Shown piece after piece: positions 29,354 through 39,171 of a stretch of DNA of 64,000 bases (the first letter of the stretch is position 1; the number at the start of each line of letters is the position of its first letter). The DNA comes from Phenylobacterium deserti (GTDB taxonomy: Bacteria > Pseudomonadota > Alphaproteobacteria > Caulobacterales > Caulobacteraceae): positions 124,001-188,000 of the forward strand of contig CAMCIK010000001.1 in NCBI GenBank assembly GCA_945874825.1, given 5' to 3'. A program made the translations under genes and the position numbers. The notes beneath the pieces are model-generated. The model searched no databases and was not told the origin of the DNA. It was given only the letters and a program-made list of their open reading frames with translations.

Positions 29354-30937
29354 ATGAACGATTTGCTCAGTCCCGAGTTCATGGCGCGCCTTGAGGCCGC
29401 CGGCCAGGTGGGGATGACCACCGCCTGCTGGGCTGCCCGTAACCCCGACAAGGTCGCCATCTACGACCCGGACGGGACGCCCCACACCTTCGCCAAGGTC
29501 AACGCCAATGCCAACAAGCTGGCCCGCCTGCTCCGCGCCCGCGGTCTGAAGGCCGGCGATTCCCTGGCCCTGGTCTGCTCGAATCGCGCGGAGTTCGTGG
29601 AGGCCCTGGCCGCCACCCTGCGCTCGGGGATCCGCATCACCCCGGTCAACTGGCACCTGACCGCCGACGAGATCGCCTACATCATCAAGGACTGCGAGGC
29701 CAAGGCCCTGGTGGGCGACGCCCGGGTCGCTGCCGTCGGCCCAGCCTCAGCGGAGTGCCCAGACCTCCTTGTGAAGCTGGCCGTCGACGGGAAGATCGAG
29801 GGTTTCGAGGACTATCAGGCCGCCCTGGACGGCTTCGACGGAAGCGACATCGACGACCCCGTCCTCGGCAACGCCATGATGTACACTTCAGGCACCACCG
29901 GACGGCCCAAGGGCGTGCACCGCTCCGCTCCCGTCGTGACCCCCCCGGCCATGTACCTGATGCGCGGCTACGATACCGAGACCTCGGTCCAGCTCTGCGC
30001 CGGTCCCGCCTACCATGCCGCCCCCCTGGCCTTTGACGTCCGCGCCGCCATGGGCGCGGGCGCGCCCCTCGTCTTCATCGACAAGTGGGACTCCGAGCAT
30101 GTCCTCAAGTCGATCCACGACCTGAAGGTGACCCACCTTCACCTGGTGCCGATCATGTTCCAGCGCCTCCTCGCCCTGCCGGCAGAGGTCAAGGCGCGGT
30201 ACCCGGTCGACCACGTCCAGTACATTGTCCATGGCGCGGCGCCCTGCCCGCCCGAGGTCAAGCACGCCATGATCGAGTGGTTCGGGCCGATCCTGTCCGA
30301 GTACTACGCGGGGTCCGAAGGCGGCGCAGGCTTCACCATCGACTCCCACGAGTGGCTCAGGAAGCCGGGCAGCGTCGGCAAGCGCCCGGCCCTCCTGCAG
30401 GTCCGGATCCTCGATGAGAGCGGCAAGGACATGCCGAACGGCCAGTCTGGCGGCATTTACCACCAGCTACCCCCGGGCGGCGGCTTCACCTATTACAAGG
30501 ACGAGGCCAAGACCAATGCCAGCCGGGTGGACGGCTTCTTCACCATGGGCGACGTCGGCTATTTCGACGAGGACGACTACCTGTTCCTCACCGGCCGCAG
30601 CGCCGAGACCATCATCTCCGGCGGGGTGAACATCTACCCGCAGGAGGTCGACAACGAGCTGATCAAGCACGACGCCGTCGCCGACTCCGCCACGGTGGGG
30701 ATCCCCCATGACGAGTGGGGCGAACAGGTGAAGGCGGTGATCCTGCTGAAGCCCGGCTACGCGCCCTCTGACGCCCTGGCCCAGGAGATCCTCGACTTCG
30801 GCCGGCGCAGCCTGCCCTCGTTCAAGGTCCCCCGCAGCCTCGACTTCGTCACCGACCTGCCCCGGTCGGCGGCGGGCAAGATCCAGCGCAACAAGGTCCG
30901 CGCGCCCTACTGGGAAGGCCGCGCCAAGCAGATCTGA
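29354..30937 (+). CDS. acyl-CoA synthetase (AMP-dependent synthetase/ligase)
   Basis: MMYTSGTTGRPKGVHRS, YYAGSEG, FFTMGDVGYFDEDDYLFLTGR, SAAGKIQRNKVR. Confidence 0.93.
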   Translation: MNDLLSPEFMARLEAAGQVGMTTACWAARNPDKVAIYDPDGTPHTFAKVNANANKLARLLRARGLKAGDSLALVCSNRAEFVEALAATLRSGIRITPVNWHLTADEIAYIIKDCEAKALVGDARVAAVGPASAECPDLLVKLAVDGKIEGFEDYQAALDGFDGSDIDDPVLGNAMMYTSGTTGRPKGVHRSAPVVTPPAMYLMRGYDTETSVQLCAGPAYHAAPLAFDVRAAMGAGAPLVFIDKWDSEHVLKSIHDLKVTHLHLVPIMFQRLLALPAEVKARYPVDHVQYIVHGAAPCPPEVKHAMIEWFGPILSEYYAGSEGGAGFTIDSHEWLRKPGSVGKRPALLQVRILDESGKDMPNGQSGGIYHQLPPGGGFTYYKDEAKTNASRVDGFFTMGDVGYFDEDDYLFLTGRSAETIISGGVNIYPQEVDNELIKHDAVADSATVGIPHDEWGEQVKAVILLKPGYAPSDALAQEILDFGRRSLPSFKVPRSLDFVTDLPRSAAGKIQRNKVRAPYWEGRAKQI

Positions 30938-30963
30938 GCCGGGGGGTGGCGCGCCCCCGGGAC

Positions 30964-32574
30964 CTAGACCCCAAAGGCCTTGAGAAACACGTCGAAGGCA
31001 CCCTCAAGGCCCTTTCGGGGGCCGTTCCGGCCACCGCCCATGGGTGCCTCTTCAATGATCAGGATCCCACTGCCGGCGTCCACGCGGTCCTTGAACAGGG
31101 CCTCGTGGCCGAGGAAATAGGGCCAGAAGGTCTCTGTGCGCGTCACCGTGTAGGACAGGTCCGGACTGAAACCGACCAGCTGGTCCGGACCGAACAGCCG
31201 GCCGGACTCTGCGCGCTCGACCCGGACTCCGCGTCCACCCTTGAGGACGAGCTGAGAGGGACCATGAAACACCAGGTACCGAAGCTGCAGGGTCAGCCAG
31301 GCGTGCAGCGAGAACAGGCGCCAGTGGCTGGTGATCCGCAACGGTCGGTCGGCAGGCTGGACGACCGCGACAAGAGCGCGGGGATGCAGCACGCAGGCAC
31401 TGGCCTCGGAGAGCCTGAGCACAGCGACCTCGGCGTGGGGGTCCCTGACGGCCGAGATCGTGGTCGTCTCCCCATCTCCGACGATCTGGGTGAGGAAGGA
31501 GAGGCCGCTGGCGAGACTGCTGAACGGGTGGCGCCAGTCCAGCAGGGCCCGGGTGCGCTTGGCACCCTGCGTCGATGTGGATTGCAGGTAGCCCTGACGC
31601 ACAAGCAGGGCCTCGCCGGCTTGCAAGGTGATCGGCCCAGAAGTCGCTGAGGCCTGTGCGAGGCTTGGTGGGGAGAATGCAAGTTCCGGGCGAAGGCGTA
31701 TGGCAGGCCGCCGCTGGGCGAACGGCGCCAGGACGAAGTAGAAAAACAGGCGGATCAGGAGAGGCGTGGCGAGGATAGCCACAAGCAGGAGGCCGGCTGT
31801 CAACAGTATGCTGCTGTAGGTTCGGGTGGGTTTGAGGATCACACCCGCGACTGCGGCGTCGGCCCGTTCGCCGGCGCTGGCATAGTCGGAGGCGGCCAGG
31901 CCCAGTTTGGCCTTCGCCTGCTCCAGCTCATTGAGCGCGTTGACAACCGTGGCCTTGGCTCGGCCGTACCGGTCGCAGGTTTCCTTCATTTCGGCCTGGA
32001 GCCGAGCCTCATCCTTGAACAGCAGGTTGCGCGCCGACTGTTCCAGCGGGATCCGAGCCTTGAAGGCCGCAAGGTTCTGACTTGCGTCAAGGCAGGCGCG
32101 CGCGACCTCCCGGATCGGTTGAGCGGCGAGGCCCTGTTTGGCCCGCAGGTCTGTCTCCAGCAAATGTCGGCGGGCCGCCGACTCCAGCAGTTCAATCTCG
32201 CCGTCGACGGCGGCGCGCTCCAGTTCGGCCTGCTTTCGTTCCAGGATCTCCCGGGGGCTGACCGAGGCAAGGAGGCCCGGGGGGTCCTGTAACTGCTTGT
32301 CGAGACTGTCTCGCCTCTCGTAGGCCTCCTTCAGCAGGTTCTTCACATCCTGAGCCGATCGGGAGGCGAATTCGCGTTGTTTCCCCGCCATCTTGGAAAT
32401 GGCGTCGTCGCGGTCCTTCGCAAACTGCGCCGCCATAGCCTGCGGCGACATCAACTCCCTCGCCAGACCCTCCTGCCCCAGCCGATCCAGGACGGAGGGC
32501 AGGACCAGGGTCGCGAAGGCCACGGCCAAGACCAACCCGAAGTAGATAAACACCCATCTGAGAAATGATCCCAC
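30964..32574 (-). CDS. hypothetical membrane protein: N-terminal TM, periplasmic coiled coil, second TM, cytosolic beta-rich (AIM24-like?) domain
   Basis: TM segments FLRWVFIYFGLVLAVAFATLVL and SSILLTAGLLLVAILATPLLIRLFFYFVLAPFA; heptad-like helical region between; C-terminal GEALLVRQGYLQS... Confidence 0.75.
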   Translation of the reverse strand: MGSFLRWVFIYFGLVLAVAFATLVLPSVLDRLGQEGLARELMSPQAMAAQFAKDRDDAISKMAGKQREFASRSAQDVKNLLKEAYERRDSLDKQLQDPPGLLASVSPREILERKQAELERAAVDGEIELLESAARRHLLETDLRAKQGLAAQPIREVARACLDASQNLAAFKARIPLEQSARNLLFKDEARLQAEMKETCDRYGRAKATVVNALNELEQAKAKLGLAASDYASAGERADAAVAGVILKPTRTYSSILLTAGLLLVAILATPLLIRLFFYFVLAPFAQRRPAIRLRPELAFSPPSLAQASATSGPITLQAGEALLVRQGYLQSTSTQGAKRTRALLDWRHPFSSLASGLSFLTQIVGDGETTTISAVRDPHAEVAVLRLSEASACVLHPRALVAVVQPADRPLRITSHWRLFSLHAWLTLQLRYLVFHGPSQLVLKGGRGVRVERAESGRLFGPDQLVGFSPDLSYTVTRTETFWPYFLGHEALFKDRVDAGSGILIIEEAPMGGGRNGPRKGLEGAFDVFLKAFGV

Positions 32575-32799
32575 CGCCCGACCCTTCCACTGTCCGCCCC
32601 GTCCCGGAGTTGTGATGGGAATCAGACGATGAGGCCAGAGCGGAGGGCCCCCGCAACTTAGGGAGTGCCTTGGGTCTAATTGATGATCATCCGGCCCCGG
32701 ACAGACCTGCCCCGCCGAAACGATGCGAAAACAAGCGTGTCTGGAGATTGCGGGCGGGCGCCCTTAAGAAACGGCCGCCGGTTTCCATTCGGGGTGCTC

Positions 32800-33954
32800 A
32801 TGCCGATTCCCTTCATCGACCTCCAGGCCCAGCGCCAGCGCCTTGGCCAGCCCCTCGAGGACGCCATCCTCAAGGTCGTCCGCTCGGGCGCCTGGATCAT
32901 GGGGCCCGAAATCGCCGAGCTGGAAAAGGCCCTGGGCGACTTCGGCCAGGCGCCCTTCGTCCTGTCCTGCGGCTCGGGCACGGAGGCCCTTCAGCTGCCC
33001 CTGATGGCCTGGGGGATCGGGCCGGGAGACGCGGTCTTCTGCCCCTCCTTCAGCTTCGCCGCGACCGCTGAGGTCATGCCCCTGGTCGGCGCCTCGCCGG
33101 TCTTCGTCGACGTCCGCCCCGACACCTTCACCCTCGACCCGGAACGCCTGGAGGCGGCCATCCAGGCCGTGAAGGCCGAGGGCGTCCTGACCCCTCGCGC
33201 GATCATGGCGGTCTGCCTGTTCGGCCAGCCCGCGGACTATCCGGCCCTGGCCGACATCGCCCGCCGGCACGGCGTGAAGCTGATCGCCGACTCGGCCCAG
33301 GGCTTTGGCTGCACACTGGACGGCCATCACCCCATCCACTGGGCGGACGTCGCCACCACCTCCTTCTTCCCCGCCAAGCCCCTGGGTGCCTATGGCGACG
33401 GCGGGGCGGTGCTGAGCAAGGACGCGCGCCTCCACGACCTGCTGGTCAGCCTGAGGGTGCACGGCCAGGCGGTGAAGTCCGACATCGAGGGCCGGACCTT
33501 CGAGCACGACCCCAAGTACCTGAACATGCGGGTGGGCATGAACAGCCGGATGGACACCCTCCAGGCCGCCATCCTCCTGCAGAAGCTGACCATTTTCGCC
33601 GACGAGATCGAGGCCCGGAACCGGGTGGCCGATCGCTATGCCGAGGGCCTGAAGGGCCTGGTGGAGACCCCTGCGGTCATCCCCGGCGGCCGCAGCGTCT
33701 GGGCCCAGTACACGGTCAAGTGCGCCGACCGCGACGGCCTGGCCGCCCACCTGAAGGCTGCCGGGGTCCCGACGGCGGTCTACTATCCCATCCCTATCCA
33801 TCAGCAGGCGGTCTACAGCGGCTATCCCGCGCCGGGCGGCCTGCCCGTGACCGACGCCCTGGCCAGCCAGGTGCTGAGCCTGCCCATGCACCCCTACCTG
33901 GAGCCCGACATCCAGGACCAGGTGATCGCAGCGGTGCGGAGCTTCGGGGGCTAG
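32800..33954 (+). CDS. DegT/DnrJ/EryC1/StrS family aminotransferase
   Basis: MPIPFIDLQAQRQRL, ADSAQGFGCTLDG, TSFFPAKPLGAYGDGGAVLS, MNSRMDTLQAAIL. Confidence 0.93.
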   Translation: MPIPFIDLQAQRQRLGQPLEDAILKVVRSGAWIMGPEIAELEKALGDFGQAPFVLSCGSGTEALQLPLMAWGIGPGDAVFCPSFSFAATAEVMPLVGASPVFVDVRPDTFTLDPERLEAAIQAVKAEGVLTPRAIMAVCLFGQPADYPALADIARRHGVKLIADSAQGFGCTLDGHHPIHWADVATTSFFPAKPLGAYGDGGAVLSKDARLHDLLVSLRVHGQAVKSDIEGRTFEHDPKYLNMRVGMNSRMDTLQAAILLQKLTIFADEIEARNRVADRYAEGLKGLVETPAVIPGGRSVWAQYTVKCADRDGLAAHLKAAGVPTAVYYPIPIHQQAVYSGYPAPGGLPVTDALASQVLSLPMHPYLEPDIQDQVIAAVRSFGG

Positions 33955-33967
33955 GGGACCACGGCCT

Positions 33968-34116
33968 CCGTTGACCCCCTCACCGGGCACCCCCTGAGAG
34001 CCCCCTAATTCCTCCCCCAAGGGGGAGGTGGACCGCGCAGCGGGCCGGAGGGTGTCAGCTGAGGGGCCGTTGACCCCCTCAGTCGGCTTCGCCGACAGCT
34101 CCCCCTGATGGGGAGC
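33968..34116. repeat. structured intergenic repeat block (direct repeat plus hairpins)
   Basis: CCGTTGACCCCCTCA at 33968-33982 and 34067-34081; hairpins CCTCCCCC-AA-GGGGGAGG (34011-34028), GTCGGC-TTC-GCCGAC (34082-34096), GCTCCCC-N5-GGGGAGC (34098-34116). Confidence 0.8.
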
Positions 34117-34160
34117 AATTGAACGCCGGAATGACTCGCATTTGGGGTCTGCCCCCCGCC

Positions 34161-34853
34161 CTAGCCAACCTCCAGCGTCCCAACGATGGAAGCGCGCTGG
34201 GACAGTTCGATCCAGTTGCCGTCGGGGTCCCGGACCATGGAGATGCGCGCCGTCGTCCCCAGGGTGGTCGGGGGCATGGCCTCGCGGCCGCCGGCGGCCA
34301 GGACCCGGGCATGGTCGGCGTCCACCCGGAAGACCTGGAAGGTGATGTAGCGCCAGCCCGTACCCGGCATGGTGGCGTCGGAGGGGGCGTCGGCGGCTTC
34401 CTCCAGGATGAGCAGGGTCTCGCCGGCCCGGAAGGCCGTGCCGCCCTCCCAGACCTCTTCCGCCAGGCCCAGGGCGCCAGAGTAGAAGGCCCGGTGGGCG
34501 TCGAGGCTGCGCACGCCCAGGCGGATGCCGGCCTGGGTGATGCCGCGCCAGCCGGGCGGGACCAGGGTCACGCGGTTGCCGTCGGGGTCGGCCAGGGCGC
34601 GGGGCGCGGCCAGACCCTCCCGGGCCAGGTAGAGCTCGCGGTAGCCGGTCGGTTCGCCCACGGGTACGGGCTCGGCATAGGCGTTGATCTTGAGCACAGA
34701 CCCATTGGCATCATGGCGGTGCTGGTTCTGGCCCCGCCGGATGGGCAGGACATGGTCGAAGGGAACCCCCGCCTCGCGCTGCCAGAAGGCCAGCACGGCC
34801 TCGAGGGCGTTGGTGGACATGCCGATGTCCACGCGCGGCTTGGCCAGTTCCAT
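34161..34853 (-). CDS. VOC (glyoxalase/dioxygenase) family protein
   Basis: Two VOC-like modules; GVRSLDAHRAFYSGALGL, MVRDPDGNWIELSQ; start MELAKPRVD. Confidence 0.82.
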   Translation of the reverse strand: MELAKPRVDIGMSTNALEAVLAFWQREAGVPFDHVLPIRRGQNQHRHDANGSVLKINAYAEPVPVGEPTGYRELYLAREGLAAPRALADPDGNRVTLVPPGWRGITQAGIRLGVRSLDAHRAFYSGALGLAEEVWEGGTAFRAGETLLILEEAADAPSDATMPGTGWRYITFQVFRVDADHARVLAAGGREAMPPTTLGTTARISMVRDPDGNWIELSQRASIVGTLEVG

Positions 34854-34952
34854 GATCGCCTCCCTCTTCGCGCCTCGGCCTCCGGGCTTGCCCGCGATCC
34901 GCCCCCGTGACAAGTCGGAAGCCCAGGGAGACGATAACCAGGAGCCAGACCC

Positions 34953-35918
34953 ATGAAGGCGGCAGTCTATTACGAGAACGGCGGACCCGAGGTCCTGCGC
35001 TACGAGGACGTTCCCGATCCGGCCTGCCATCCCAAGGGCGTGATCCTCCGGGTCGAGGCCATCGCCATCGAAGGCGGTGACACCCTGAACCGCTTCGGCG
35101 GCCCCCTGGTGACCAAGCCCCACATCGTCGGCTACCAGGCCGCCGGCGAGATCATCGAGGTGGGGGCGGAGGTCACCCACCTGAAGGTCGGCCAGAAGGT
35201 CGCCACGGTTAACAATTTCGGCAGCCACGCCGCCCTGCGCAGCGTTCCGGCCCGCAACTGCTGGCCCGTGCCGGAGGGCTACGACATCGCCAAGGCCTCG
35301 GCCATCCCGGTGACCTTCGGCACCGCCCACGACTGCCTGTTCGAGTACGGGCGGATGAAGGCGGGCGAAATCGTCCTGGTCCAGGCTGGCGCCTCGGGCG
35401 TCGGCGTCGCCGCCATCCAGCTGGCCCGCCGGGGCGGCGCGAAGATGATCCTGGCCACCGCCAGTTCCGACGCGCGCCTGGAGCGCCTGAAGCCCCTGGG
35501 GATGGACGCCGGCATCAACTACCGCGAGCACGAGGTGCCCCGGGAGGTCCGCCGCCTGACCGACAACCACGGCGCTGACGTGGTGGTGGACTCCGTCGGC
35601 GGCCCGACCCTTCAGGGCTCGATCAACGCCTTGGCCTATCGCGGCCGCGTCTCCATGGTCGGCGCCGCCGGGCGCGAGCCCATGGTGGTGGACGTCGGCT
35701 CCATGATGGGGGGCAACCGCAGTCTTTCCGGCGTCTTCCTGGGTGCCGAGATCATGACCGACCGGGTCCACGACATGATCCAGGGCCTGATCGACGACGC
35801 TGCCCAGGGCCAGCTGGAGGTGGTGATCGACCGGACCTTCCCCCTGTCCGAGGCCGCCGCCGCCCACGCCTACATCGAAAGCCGCGCCGCCGTCGGCCGC
35901 GTCGTCCTGGTCCCCTGA
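34953..35918 (+). CDS. quinone oxidoreductase-like zinc-binding-family dehydrogenase
   Basis: MKAAVYYENGGPEVLRYEDVPDP, VLVQAGASGVGVAAIQLAR. Confidence 0.92.
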   Translation: MKAAVYYENGGPEVLRYEDVPDPACHPKGVILRVEAIAIEGGDTLNRFGGPLVTKPHIVGYQAAGEIIEVGAEVTHLKVGQKVATVNNFGSHAALRSVPARNCWPVPEGYDIAKASAIPVTFGTAHDCLFEYGRMKAGEIVLVQAGASGVGVAAIQLARRGGAKMILATASSDARLERLKPLGMDAGINYREHEVPREVRRLTDNHGADVVVDSVGGPTLQGSINALAYRGRVSMVGAAGREPMVVDVGSMMGGNRSLSGVFLGAEIMTDRVHDMIQGLIDDAAQGQLEVVIDRTFPLSEAAAAHAYIESRAAVGRVVLVP

Positions 35919-35931
35919 GGCGAGGCCGGCC

Positions 35932-36768
35932 ATGCCCTTTGCAACGAACGGCGACGTCCAGATCTGCTGGGAAAGCTTCGGCGATCCCGCCGCCCCCGCC
36001 ATCCTCCTGGTCAATGGCCTCGGCTCGCAGATGACACGCTGGCCGGAGGCCTTCTGCGCGGTCCTCACCGGCAAGGGTTACCGGGCCCTGAGGTTCGACA
36101 ACCGCGACACGGGGCTGTCGACCTGGTTCGACGCCGCCGGTGCCTATACCCTCGAGGACATGGCCGCCGACGCCATGGCGGTGCTGGACGCCGCCGGGGT
36201 CCCCGCCGCCCATGTGGCAGGGGTGTCCATGGGGGGCATGATCAGTCAGGTCATCGCCGCCGACCATGCGCACCGGACCCTGTCCCTGACCTCCATCATG
36301 TCCACCTCTTCGGCGCCGGGCCTGCCCCAGGCAACCCCCCGGGCCATGGCGGTGCTGACCCAACCGACGCCGGACTTCCGGACGGACCCGGACGCCCATA
36401 TCGCCGCCGCCGTGGAAAACGCCCTGGTAATCGGCAGCCCCGCCTATCCCTGGCCCAAGGGCGACCTGGCCGTGCGGGCGCGGGCAGAGGCCGAGCGGGC
36501 CTGGAACCCCACCGGGTCCGGCCGCCAGATGCGGGCCGTTGGAGCCACGGGCGACCGCTCAGAGCGCCTGGCCCGGATCACCGCCCCTACCGTTGTCCTG
36601 CACGGGGCGGACGACCCCCTGCTGCCGGCGGATGGCGGCCGGGACACCGCCGCCAAGATCCCCGGGGCAGAGCTCCGGATCATCGAGGGCATGGGTCACG
36701 ACCTGCCCCCCGCCCTGTTCGGCATTGTTGCCGACGCCATCCTCGCCGCCGCCGCTCGCGCCGGCTGA
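35932..36768 (+). CDS. alpha/beta hydrolase
   Basis: ILLVNGLGSQMTRW, AGVSMGGMISQVIA nucleophile elbow, VLHGADDPLLP, GMGHDLP. Confidence 0.92.
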   Translation: MPFATNGDVQICWESFGDPAAPAILLVNGLGSQMTRWPEAFCAVLTGKGYRALRFDNRDTGLSTWFDAAGAYTLEDMAADAMAVLDAAGVPAAHVAGVSMGGMISQVIAADHAHRTLSLTSIMSTSSAPGLPQATPRAMAVLTQPTPDFRTDPDAHIAAAVENALVIGSPAYPWPKGDLAVRARAEAERAWNPTGSGRQMRAVGATGDRSERLARITAPTVVLHGADDPLLPADGGRDTAAKIPGAELRIIEGMGHDLPPALFGIVADAILAAAARAG

Positions 36769-36789
36769 CCCCTTCAAGGAGCCTGAACC

Positions 36790-37572
36790 ATGGGACGTCT
36801 TTCCGGAAAAACCGTCATCATCACCGGCGCCGGCTCGGGAATCGGCCGGGCCGCCTCCCTGCTCTTCGCCGCCGAGGGCGCCAGGCTGGTCATCGCCGAT
36901 AAGTTCGACACCGTTGAGGAGACCGCCCGCCAGGTGCGCGAGGCGGGCGGGACCGCCCTGGCCCTGACCGGCGACGCCGGCGAGGAGGCCTTCGTCTCGG
37001 CCCTGGTGGACCGCGCGGTGGCCGAGCACGGCGTCCTGGACGCCATCTGGGCCAATGCCGGCATCTCGGGCGGTGCTATGCCGCGGGAGGACCAGGACGC
37101 CGCCCACTGGGCCGAGGTCCTGCGGGTCAACCTGATCGGGCCCTTCCTGGCGGTGAAGCACGCCAGCCGGGTCATGGTCCCCCGGGGCCAGGGCTCCATC
37201 GTGATGACCGCCTCGGTGGCCGGTATCCGCTCGGGCGCTGGCGGCATGCCCTATTCGGCCTCCAAGGCCGGGGTGATCAACCTCGCCCAGACGGCGGCCA
37301 ATGAGCTCTACGGCACCGGCGTGCGCGTCAACGCCATCTGTCCCGGCCTGATCGAGACCGGCATGACCAAGCCCATCTTCGACGGCGCCCGGGCCCGGGG
37401 GAACGAGGGCAAGATCGGCCAACTCAACCCCCTGGCCCGCTATGGCGTGCCCTCGGAGATCGCCCATGCCGGCCTCTTCCTGGCCTCGGACGATGCGTCC
37501 TACGTGAACGGCCAGGCCATCGCCGTCGATGGCGGCTTGTCCTCGTCGCATCCGGTGGTGCGTCGCCGGTAG
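36790..37572 (+). CDS. SDR family oxidoreductase
   Basis: [39 protein letters not shown]. Confidence 0.93.
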   Translation: MGRLSGKTVIITGAGSGIGRAASLLFAAEGARLVIADKFDTVEETARQVREAGGTALALTGDAGEEAFVSALVDRAVAEHGVLDAIWANAGISGGAMPREDQDAAHWAEVLRVNLIGPFLAVKHASRVMVPRGQGSIVMTASVAGIRSGAGGMPYSASKAGVINLAQTAANELYGTGVRVNAICPGLIETGMTKPIFDGARARGNEGKIGQLNPLARYGVPSEIAHAGLFLASDDASYVNGQAIAVDGGLSSSHPVVRRR

Positions 37573-37649
37573 GCGCCGGGCCGCGACTGGTCAGGCGGCG
37601 CGCACCCGTCTAGAAACGGGCTCGCATCGCCTTTTGCCCGCAGGGACCC

Positions 37650-38393
37650 ATGGCCGGACATTCCAAGTTCAAGAACATCATGCACCGCAAGGGTCGCGCC
37701 GACGCCCAGCGGTCCAAGCTGTTCTCCAAGCTCTCGCGCGAGATCACCGTCGCCGCAAAGTCCGGCATGCCCGACCCGGCCATGAACCCGCGCCTGCGCC
37801 TGGCCGTGGCCAACGCCCGGGCCGAGTCCATGCCCAAGGACAACATCGAGCGAGCGATCAAGAAGGCTTCGGGCACCGACGCCGCCTACGAGGAGATCCG
37901 CTATGAGGGCTTTGGCCCTGGCGGCGTGGGCATCATCATTGAGGTGCTGACCGACAACCGCAACCGGGCGGCGGCCAATGTCCGCTCGCTCTTCTCCAAG
38001 CACGGCGGCAACCTGGGCGAGACCGGCTCTGTCTCCTTCATGTTCGACCGGGCGGGGCGCATCGTCTATCCGGCGTCGGCCGGGGGCGAGGAGTCGATGA
38101 TGGAGGCGGCCATCGAGGCCGGCGCCGACGACGTGGAGTCCGACGAGGAGGAGCACGTGGTGTTCGCCGCCTTCGAGGCCCTGAACGAAGTCGCGGCAGC
38201 CCTGGAGGCGGCCCTCGGCCCGGCCAAGTCCACGGGCCTGGCCTGGCGACCCAAGAGCCTGACCCCGGTGGAGGGCGACGCCGTCGGAACCCTGCTCAAG
38301 CTCATCGACGCCCTCGAGGACGACGACGACGTCCAGACCGTCTGGGGCAATTACGACATCTCCGACGCCGACCTCGAAGCCTTCGGGGCCTGA
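37650..38393 (+). CDS. yebC: YebC/PmpR-family regulator
   Basis: [32 protein letters not shown]. Confidence 0.97.
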   Translation: MAGHSKFKNIMHRKGRADAQRSKLFSKLSREITVAAKSGMPDPAMNPRLRLAVANARAESMPKDNIERAIKKASGTDAAYEEIRYEGFGPGGVGIIIEVLTDNRNRAAANVRSLFSKHGGNLGETGSVSFMFDRAGRIVYPASAGGEESMMEAAIEAGADDVESDEEEHVVFAAFEALNEVAAALEAALGPAKSTGLAWRPKSLTPVEGDAVGTLLKLIDALEDDDDVQTVWGNYDISDADLEAFGA

Positions 38394-38409
38394 CGGAGTC
38401 CGGTTCTCC

Positions 38410-39171
38410 ATGGCCCGCACCGCCACTTACCGGGGAAACCCGGCCGGATTGATCCTCCTGGCCTGCCTGGCCACGGCCCTGGCCATGACCCTGACGGCCT
38501 GGCCGCCCCTGACCTTCCTATTCGTCATGCTGGGCTGGGTGCTGGCGGTCGGCGTGCATGAGTTCGGCCACGCCTGGGTGGCCTGGCTGGGCGGCGACCA
38601 TACGGTGCAGGACAAGGGCTACCTGACCTTTGACCCCCGGAAATACGCCGACCTCCAGACCACCCTGATCTGGCCCCTGATCGCCCTGGCCCTCGGCGGC
38701 ATCGGCTTCCCCGGCGGGGCCGTCTGGCTGAGGGAGGACCTGATGCGCGGCCCCCTCTGGCGCTCGGCGGCTTCCCTGGCCGGGCCTGCCGGCTCCTTCC
38801 TCGTCCTGGTGGTCCTGGTCCTGGTCCTCGCCCTCCTGCCGGTCAGCCCGGAGTCCGAGACCCTTGCTGCGGCCGTGGCCTTCCTGGCCTTCCTCCAGGC
38901 GACCGCGGTGGTGCTGAACCTCCTGCCGGTGCCTGGCTTTGACGGATTTGGCGTCCTGCGTCCCTTCCTGCCCGCCGGGGTCCGGTCGGCGGCGGCGCGG
39001 ATCGAGCCGGTCGCCCCCCTCATCGCCCTCGCAGTCCTGCTGCTGGTGCCAGGTGCCTCGTCGGTGATCTTCGGCCTGGCCCTCAGCCTCGCCCAGGCCG
39101 TTGGCCTGTCTCCCCCCCAGGTCTTCCAGGGCCTTGAAGACTTCCGTTTCTGGACCCGGCTGGGCGCATGA
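38410..39171 (+). CDS. M50-like site-2-type membrane metallopeptidase
   Basis: GVHEFGHAWVAWLGGD (HExxH) within a polytopic membrane protein; VLNLLPVPGFDGF. Confidence 0.85.
   Translation: MARTATYRGNPAGLILLACLATALAMTLTAWPPLTFLFVMLGWVLAVGVHEFGHAWVAWLGGDHTVQDKGYLTFDPRKYADLQTTLIWPLIALALGGIGFPGGAVWLREDLMRGPLWRSAASLAGPAGSFLVLVVLVLVLALLPVSPESETLAAAVAFLAFLQATAVVLNLLPVPGFDGFGVLRPFLPAGVRSAAARIEPVAPLIALAVLLLVPGASSVIFGLALSLAQAVGLSPPQVFQGLEDFRFWTRLGA

Noticed and set aside
34161-36074. 637-aa ORF start for the VOC gene
   Set aside because: Upstream part overlaps the quinone oxidoreductase gene on the other strand; the real start is MELAKPRVD at 34853
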